Source: Priestia megaterium | Lineage (GTDB): Bacteria > Bacillota > Bacilli > Bacillales > Bacillaceae_H | Direction: 5' to 3' | Length of the DNA: 64,000 nt | Assembly (NCBI RefSeq): GCF_009497655.1 | Contig: NZ_CP023317.1 | Location: forward strand, 3,129,501 to 3,193,500 | Part shown: positions 61,571 to 64,000 of the stretch, piece by piece | How the letters are laid out: each line of letters begins with the position of its first letter | Numbering within the stretch: position 1 is the stretch's first letter | The notes under the pieces: generated by a model | What the model saw: the letters and a program-made list of their open reading frames with translations, nothing else | Database searches by the model: none | What the model was told of the DNA's origin: nothing | Program-made: the position numbers and the translations under genes

Positions 61571-63168
61571 TAAATAACCCCCTTTACGTGATTAGAAGAC
61601 TTTGTTCCTAAGGGTCTCGCCCAGACTTCTTGCACGCCTCCGCTTAGAATCCGGTAGTGCTGTTTGGAATCCATAAACGGAAAATCGTCACGGCGGTGCA
61701 TCCCTCTCGTTTCTTTTCTTTCTAATGCACTTGTATACATCCATCGCGCCGTTGCCGTCATGGCCGCAAGCTCTCGACTTCTCACGAGGTTTCTTTCTTT
61801 ATCATACACTCCGTTCTTCAACTCATTCCATACGGCATTTAACCTTGTCAGAGAAGCTTGCAGCCTTGCTTCTGAACGAAACCAGTTCCGGTCATATGGA
61901 AAGACCTCGCGCTGAACCGATGCTATCATTTCCTTCGTATCAGCTGCATCAGAAGAAGCTACTGACTTTGTGATTCCTGACGCTTCTGATAAGCCTTTAG
62001 CATGTCGACTTGCAGCATTTCTTCCTTGCTTAACAGCAAATGCTGCCGCTGCTTTTCCTGACCAGCAGCCTGAAGAGATAGCCCACGCAGCATTATGGCT
62101 GCCTCCTCCCGTAGACCCTCCACAGATTAATTCGCGTGTTGCGGCATCTCCGGCCGCATATAAACCTGGAATGTCGGTTCTACACGTTTCGTCTGTAATG
62201 TGAATACCGCCTGTTCCTCTAACAGTTCCTTCAAAACGCAAGGTGATTGGAAACATTTGAGTAAAGGGGTTCATATGAAGACGATCAAACGATAAAAAGA
62301 AATTTGGCTGTGATAAGCGCATTGCTTTTTGAATACGTTCATCCGCTTTATCCAGCTTTGCATAAACAGGCTGGGTCATTAACGTTCTGGCTATAATGGA
62401 GCGCCCTTTATGAGAACCGGCTCCTTCAATGACTGTACCGTCTTCATAATAAAATGTAGCCCATTTATAAAATGCAGATTTTGTAATCGGAGAAAAAGCT
62501 GGTGAAATCGAATAAGCATTTGAAAACTCCATGCCTGAAAGCGACGCACCTGCTTCTGTAGCTAATAAGTAACCGTCTCCTGTTAAAACATTTGTACCGA
62601 GTGCTCCGCTTAGAAATGCACAGCCTCCCGTTGCAATCACAACTGCAGCAGCCTCCACTCTCCATGTTTCTTTTGTTTGACTATTGATTCCGCAAGCACC
62701 TGCCACACCGTGTTCATCTGCAATAAGCTCCAGTGCAGGGCTATGGTCCAAAATCTGAACCCCTGCCTTTTGAAGCTGACGCCGCATTAGCCTCATATAT
62801 TCAGGCCCTTGAAGTGTCGTTCGCTGAGAAATTCCTTTTTCATCTACAGGAAACGGATAGCCAAAATGAGCTAATTCATTTACTTGTTCAAACGTACAAT
62901 CAAGCACTCGTTTCATCCAGCTTCTTTCAGCTAAATATCCCCCCAGCTCTTCTCTGCTTTTCATTGCTTCCAACTGTTCATCAGAAGTAGGTTTTACATA
63001 CCAAACTCCTGTACCCGAAGGCGCAGTTGCTCCGCTCGTTCCACAATATCCTTTATCTACAAGTACAGCTTTTGCACCTTCTTTAACTGCTTGCAGAGCT
63101 GCCCATGCACCAGCAGGGCCTCCTCCAATAATTAATACATCTGTATGAAAATGAAAGTCGGCAGTCAT
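61570..63168 (-). CDS. FAD flavoprotein, fumarate-reductase/AprA-like
   Basis: 532 residues. N-terminal dinucleotide site VLIIGGGPAGAWAALQAVKE, then GAKAVLVDKGYCGTSGATAP, the FAD region GTRGTGGIHITDETCRTDIP (written VRGTGGIHITDE) followed by GLYAAGDAATRELICGGSTG, and an Arg-rich C-terminal helical region, as in SdhA/FrdA and adenylylsulfate reductase alpha. It likely passes electrons to or from the ferredoxin subunit. APS reduction, or oxidation of a sulfur or organic acid, is possible; there is no heme or membrane anchor. Leader with an internal terminator (63325-63365). Confidence 0.85.
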   Translation of the reverse strand: MTADFHFHTDVLIIGGGPAGAWAALQAVKEGAKAVLVDKGYCGTSGATAPSGTGVWYVKPTSDEQLEAMKSREELGGYLAERSWMKRVLDCTFEQVNELAHFGYPFPVDEKGISQRTTLQGPEYMRLMRRQLQKAGVQILDHSPALELIADEHGVAGACGINSQTKETWRVEAAAVVIATGGCAFLSGALGTNVLTGDGYLLATEAGASLSGMEFSNAYSISPAFSPITKSAFYKWATFYYEDGTVIEGAGSHKGRSIIARTLMTQPVYAKLDKADERIQKAMRLSQPNFFLSFDRLHMNPFTQMFPITLRFEGTVRGTGGIHITDETCRTDIPGLYAAGDAATRELICGGSTGGGSHNAAWAISSGCWSGKAAAAFAVKQGRNAASRHAKGLSEASGITKSVASSDAADTKEMIASVQREVFPYDRNWFRSEARLQASLTRLNAVWNELKNGVYDKERNLVRSRELAAMTATARWMYTSALERKETRGMHRRDDFPFMDSKQHYRILSGGVQEVWARPLGTKSSNHVKGVI

Positions 63169-63312
63169 ATACGGATCCTCCTCTTAAAATGTTTGCGCTC
63201 TCAAAAACCTTATTAAGAAAAACCTTACTTACTGTCCATTCGACTATTTTGCTCATCGCTAAATCTATACCAACTATTCCGTTTCAGAATCCAACTCTTC
63301 CATAACACCCAT

Positions 63313-63402
63313 TTAATATAAAAAGGAGACCAGTCCATTTGTTTCAACACAATGGTCTGGCCTCCAGTTGCCTAGTAGGCGCGTTTCTTCGTACAGCATC
63401 AT
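63313..63402 (-). CDS. 29-codon leader ORF spanning the attenuator
   Basis: Between the promoter and the flavoprotein gene: MMLYEETRLLGNWRPDHCVE and on to FLY, TAA after the T run. The codons from about 12 to 27 make the terminator stem, and a single Cys codon is near the loop. The binding site is weak. It may be a leader peptide or a chance frame. Confidence 0.4.
   Translation of the reverse strand: MMLYEETRLLGNWRPDHCVETNGLVSFLY
63320..63365 (-). terminator. Internal terminator in the flavoprotein leader
   Basis: Minus strand GGAGGCCAGACCATT / AATGGACTGGTCTCC (two mismatches), 11-base loop, then T5. It lies about 60 bases after the predicted start and 150 bases before the gene, so it must be conditional. 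Confidence 0.75.
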
Positions 63403-63433
63403 CAATACCAAGTAATTCACTTTGTTTAATTAT

Positions 63434-63462
63434 ATATTAAAAGTTTATGCTATGTTTGTCAA
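63434..63462 (-). promoter_or_regulatory. Strong SigA promoter of the flavoprotein operon
   Basis: Minus strand TTGACA (63457-63462), 17-bp spacer, TAATAT (63434-63439). Start near 63427. Confidence 0.8.
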
Positions 63463-63480
63463 CGATTATGTTATTCTTAG

Positions 63481-63636
63481 AATTTATTTCTCGTCCTTAC
63501 AATCGTTCCCGTTATTGGTCTGGTCGCGACACTCCTTATTAAGTGGGAGCCTATTGGTACAGATGTCGAAAAAGAAGAAGAACAAGGATTTGAAATCAAT
63601 AAAAGCTTTAGTGAAAAAAGTGAGGTCTATGACTAA
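63481..63636 (+). pseudogene. Remnant of an MFS-type transporter C-terminus
   Basis: After an in-frame stop at 63478-63480, one frame reads NLFLVLTIVPVIGLVATLLI then KWEPIGTDVEKEEEQGFEIN and ends SEVYD-TAA: a last membrane helix and an acidic tail as in MFS exporters. No start codon or ribosome binding site is seen, and the upstream body is gone. A terminator follows. Probably a decayed gene end. Confidence 0.5.
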
Positions 63637-63665
63637 CTATCATTCTAGTAAAACAGGCGAAACGC

Positions 63666-63705
63666 AAAACACCTTCAAGCACATTAGCCTTGAAGGTGTT
63701 TTTCC
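63666..63705. terminator. Terminator between MFS remnant and GNAT gene
   Basis: AACACCTTCAAG / CTTGAAGGTGTT perfect stem with T5 on the plus strand and T4 on the minus strand. Confidence 0.88.
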
Positions 63706-63737
63706 TTTAAAAATCGATAAAAAATCCTCGCAAAAGA

Positions 63738-64000
63738 CTATGCAAAGCGCCCCATCACTACCGTGTTATAAAACTTCCCGTCTGACAGCACCTTGTCATT
63801 TTTTAATACTCCTTCTACTTCAAATCCGAACTTCTCATATAAATCAATTGCCTTTTTATTCGTCTCTAACACATTCAGCGTCATTTTCTTCATGCCCGCG
63901 CTCTCTGCCCACAATATAGATTGCTGTAAAAGCTCTTTGCCAATTCCGTATCCCCAACATTCTTTTGCGACGCATACGCCAAACTCCACTTTGTGGGCAA
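63738..64000 (-). CDS. GNAT N-acetyltransferase (5' end beyond window)
   Basis: At least 87 codons are visible, with the frame open to the window edge, so the start lies beyond position 64000. It contains motif A VEFGVCVAKECWGYGIGKEL and motif B LNVLETNKKAIDLYEKFGFE, typical of COG1247-type acetyltransferases. The end DGKFYNTVVMGRFA is complete. Substrate unknown. Confidence 0.88.
   Translation of the reverse strand, partial: AHKVEFGVCVAKECWGYGIGKELLQQSILWAESAGMKKMTLNVLETNKKAIDLYEKFGFEVEGVLKNDKVLSDGKFYNTVVMGRFA

Noticed and set aside
63320-63427. Known riboswitch class in the flavoprotein leader
   Set aside because: I compared the leader with SAM, TPP, cobalamin, lysine, T-box and guanidine consensus motifs from memory and saw no match, so only a generic attenuator is reported.

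Overview
The window is from a Bacillus-like Firmicute and almost certainly from Priestia (Bacillus) megaterium. It carries an intact 1049-residue P450 BM3 (CYP102A1) with its repressor bm3R1, the 14-gene gas-vesicle cluster gvpA-P-Q-B-R-N-F-G-L-S-K-J-T-U in the order described for that species, the cotJABC spore-coat operon, cwlJ and several sporulation-type small proteins. Coding is dense, ribosome binding sites are AGGAGG-like, and hairpin-plus-T terminators are frequent. No rRNA, tRNA, CRISPR array, prophage or transposase gene was seen.

Layout. 1-4 kb: the end of a radical SAM gene, two tiny genes, a lipoprotein, cwlJ, a DHFR-like reductase and a WYL regulator. 4.2-8.1 kb: CYP102A1 and bm3R1 with the 20-bp palindromic operator. 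8.2-12.3 kb: an NTF2-like gene, cotJCBA, a proline-rich protein, a dispersed repeat, and a LysE exporter with its AraC regulator. 12.3-16 kb: a NarL-type two-component system with a PepSY membrane protein and a His-tailed YtkA-like lipoprotein; a near-identical palindromic motif precedes both the kinase and the PepSY gene. 16-20.6 kb: a NucB-like nuclease, a YhcN lipoprotein under a SigG-type promoter, and a TetR/glycosyltransferase operon with two long operators around its promoter. 20.6-25.9 kb: a pentose-phosphate operon zwf-tkt-gnd-tal. 26-30.3 kb: small single genes (GAF-STAS, GNAT, VOC, P-loop kinase, lipoprotein).

30.5-34.6 kb holds a heme-stress module resembling HssRS-HrtBA, with a candidate HssR direct repeat. 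34.6-44.9 kb contains PhzF and YunG, DUF2628, a soluble GAF histidine kinase, spore-coat-like Gly-rich proteins, a MerR regulator with two 19-bp-spacer promoters (one before an aldo/keto reductase, one before a 28-aa membrane peptide), and a divergent AraC/EamA pair. 44.9-51.9 kb is the gas-vesicle cluster. 52-64 kb holds a SigB-promoted stress protein, a dicarboxylate/glutamate symporter, a PhnA-like Zn protein, small membrane proteins, a gamma-glutamyltransferase, a secreted alpha/beta hydrolase, and an AprBA-like flavoprotein/ferredoxin pair. Before that pair lies a strong promoter, a 29-codon ORF and an internal terminator, suggesting attenuation.

The strongest candidates for something undescribed are the attenuated leader of the AprBA-like pair, the MerR dual-promoter circuit with its membrane micropeptide, the NarL/PepSY/YtkA module with its shared operator, and a coiled-coil tail shared by GvpP, GvpT and GvpJ. 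All assignments come from reading the sequence and recalled family knowledge; no database search was run.
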